This document shows positions 63,043 through 64,000 of a stretch of 64,000 nucleotides of DNA, piece after piece. Below the pieces are notes generated by a model. It had not been told where the DNA came from. It searched no databases and was given only the letters and a program-made list of their open reading frames with translations. Position 1 is the stretch's first letter. Every line of letters begins with the position of its first letter. Made by a program: the position numbers and the translations under genes. This stretch comes from Vagococcus penaei (lineage in GTDB: Bacteria > Bacillota > Bacilli > Lactobacillales > Vagococcaceae): assembly GCF_001998885.1 (NCBI RefSeq), contig NZ_CP019609.1:1662001-1726000 (forward strand). The letters run 5' to 3'.

Positions 63043-64000
63043 ATGAAAAAGAAAGTGTTACAGTCATTGACAGTTGGGTCAGCAATTATTTTTATGTTAG
63101 CAGGTTGTGGAGGAAACAAAACGGAAACAAAAGAGTCTACGAAAAAAGAAACTAAAACAGAAGCTTCTAGTACAGATGTAGCAACAGGAGCGTCGGCACA
63201 AGCCTATACAGATCCAAAAGATTTACAAGATAAGTACGATATTGTGATTATTGGTGCTGGTGGTGCTGGAATGTCTGCAGCGATTCAAGCCAAAGATGCT
63301 GGAAAAAATCCAGTTATTTTAGAAAAAATGCCGGTTGCTGGTGGAAATACTCTGAAATCTTCTAGTGGAATGAACGCATCTGAAACAAAATTCCAAAAAG
63401 AATCTGGTATCAGTGATAGCAATGATAAATTTTACGAAGAAACACTAAAAGGTGGACATGATAAAAATGATAAGGAATTATTACGTTACTACGTTGATAA
63501 CTCAGCTTCAGCAATTGATTGGCTAGACTCAATGGGAATTCGTTTAAATAATTTAACGATCACTGGTGGAATGAGTGAAAAAAGAACACATCGTCCAGAA
63601 GACGGATCAGCTGTTGGTGAATACTTAGTTCACGGCTTATTGAAAAATGTAACGGAACTTAATATTCCCATTTTTGTGAATGCAGATGTAACTGAAATTA
63701 AAGAAAAAGATGGTAAAATTTCAGGTGTTAAAGTTGATATGAAAGAAACTAAAGAGAAAAAGGAAATTAGCAGTCAAGCAGTTGTTGTAGCAACTGGTGG
63801 TTACGGGGCTAACCCTGAGATGATTAAAGCTGAGAAACCTGAACTTGATGGTTATGTAACAACAAATCAAGAGGGTAGTACAGGTGACGGTATTAAGATG
63901 ATTGAAAAACTTGGTGGACAAGTTGTTGACATGAATCAAATTCAAATTCATCCAACTGTTCAACAAGATACTGGTATTTTAATTGGTGAAGCAGTCCGTG
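63043..64000 (+). CDS. Lipoprotein fumarate reductase-like flavoprotein (3' end outside window)
   Basis: The first 319 residues of an extracellular FAD-dependent reductase of the fumarate reductase/flavocytochrome c group are present; the frame is still open at the window end. The signal peptide ends IFMLAGC, a lipobox, so Cys22 is lipidated. A Lys/Thr/Glu-rich linker follows, then from about residue 65 the FAD Rossmann motif YDIVIIGAGGAGMSAAIQA, GGNTLKSSSGMNA and SGVKVDMKE. There is no N-terminal FMN_bind domain. The linker holds DVATGAS (residues 45-51), which fits the Dxx(S/T)GA(S/T) pattern for covalent FMN attachment by ApbE. AAAGGAG precedes the ATG. Related proteins serve as terminal reductases outside the Gram-positive membrane. 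Confidence 0.88.
   Translation, partial: MKKKVLQSLTVGSAIIFMLAGCGGNKTETKESTKKETKTEASSTDVATGASAQAYTDPKDLQDKYDIVIIGAGGAGMSAAIQAKDAGKNPVILEKMPVAGGNTLKSSSGMNASETKFQKESGISDSNDKFYEETLKGGHDKNDKELLRYYVDNSASAIDWLDSMGIRLNNLTITGGMSEKRTHRPEDGSAVGEYLVHGLLKNVTELNIPIFVNADVTEIKEKDGKISGVKVDMKETKEKKEISSQAVVVATGGYGANPEMIKAEKPELDGYVTTNQEGSTGDGIKMIEKLGGQVVDMNQIQIHPTVQQDTGILIGEAVR

Overview
The window is low-GC Firmicute DNA of the Lactobacillales type and most resembles the Enterococcaceae (Vagococcus/Enterococcus relatives). The grounds are the rpmG-secE-nusG and cinA-recA-rny blocks, a NapA-type Na+/H+ antiporter, a water-forming NADH oxidase of enterococcal type, an enterococcal-style maltose locus with maltose-6'-phosphate phosphatase, AGGAGG ribosome binding sites and TTGACA-N17-TATAAT promoters. 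The genus is an inference, because no rRNA is present.

Layout. 1-6850: recD2 (5' end outside the window), a lipid kinase, queT behind a preQ1-I riboswitch, a NapA-like antiporter, and an intact IS1182-type element inserted directly behind it. 6850-10160: an AT-rich gap, an LPXTG-type surface protein with helical modules and ten identical 27-bp repeats, and a small membrane-anchored partner. 10200-12040: a CBS-ACT protein (probable c-di-AMP binder) and rpmG-secE-nusG. 12090-14130: two tandem tyrosine T-boxes controlling an NhaC-type transporter. 14130-16410: a pentapeptide-repeat protein and sdaAB-sdaAA (serine dehydratase). 16570-20810: cinA, recA with a LexA box, and rny. 20840-25710: an AraC regulator and a four-gene sugar oxidation cluster (Gfo/Idh, ThuA, isomerase, Gfo/Idh). 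25760-27390: an ACT protein and a UPF0210 protein. 27390-28440: a decayed ISL3-type element sitting inside the loop of a former transcription terminator. 28440-29770: nox.

30240-40146 is a C-P lyase operon, phnD-C-E-E-G-H-I-J-K-M-L plus a PHP phosphodiesterase. It holds genes for uptake and every core step from phosphonate to phosphate, with no phnN, phnO or phnF. Only phnC is broken: a -1 frameshift in an A7 tract, which falls exactly on an in-phase A AAA AAG slippery heptamer.

40800-49190 is a maltose locus. malP-pgmB-galM run leftward and malT-mapP-malR rightward, with MalR-type operators overlapping both promoters. Maltose enters as maltose-6'-phosphate, is dephosphorylated by MapP, split by MalP, and its glucose-1-phosphate half is isomerised by PgmB. 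49190-55110 is the Leloir operon galK-galE-galT-galR-galM behind three evenly spaced GalR-type palindromes. 55120-58510 runs leftward: an aminotransferase and a polar amino acid ABC transporter. 58720-62925: a MacB-type ABC pair, pepT and an SDR. From 63043 a lipoprotein fumarate-reductase-like flavoprotein runs off the window end and carries a candidate covalent-FMN attachment motif.

No tRNA, rRNA, CRISPR array or prophage was seen. The points most worth checking are the phnC slippery frameshift, the Cys-rich insert in PhnK, the IS remnant inside a terminator, the tandem T-boxes, the 3-keto-sugar-like cluster and the flavinylation motif.
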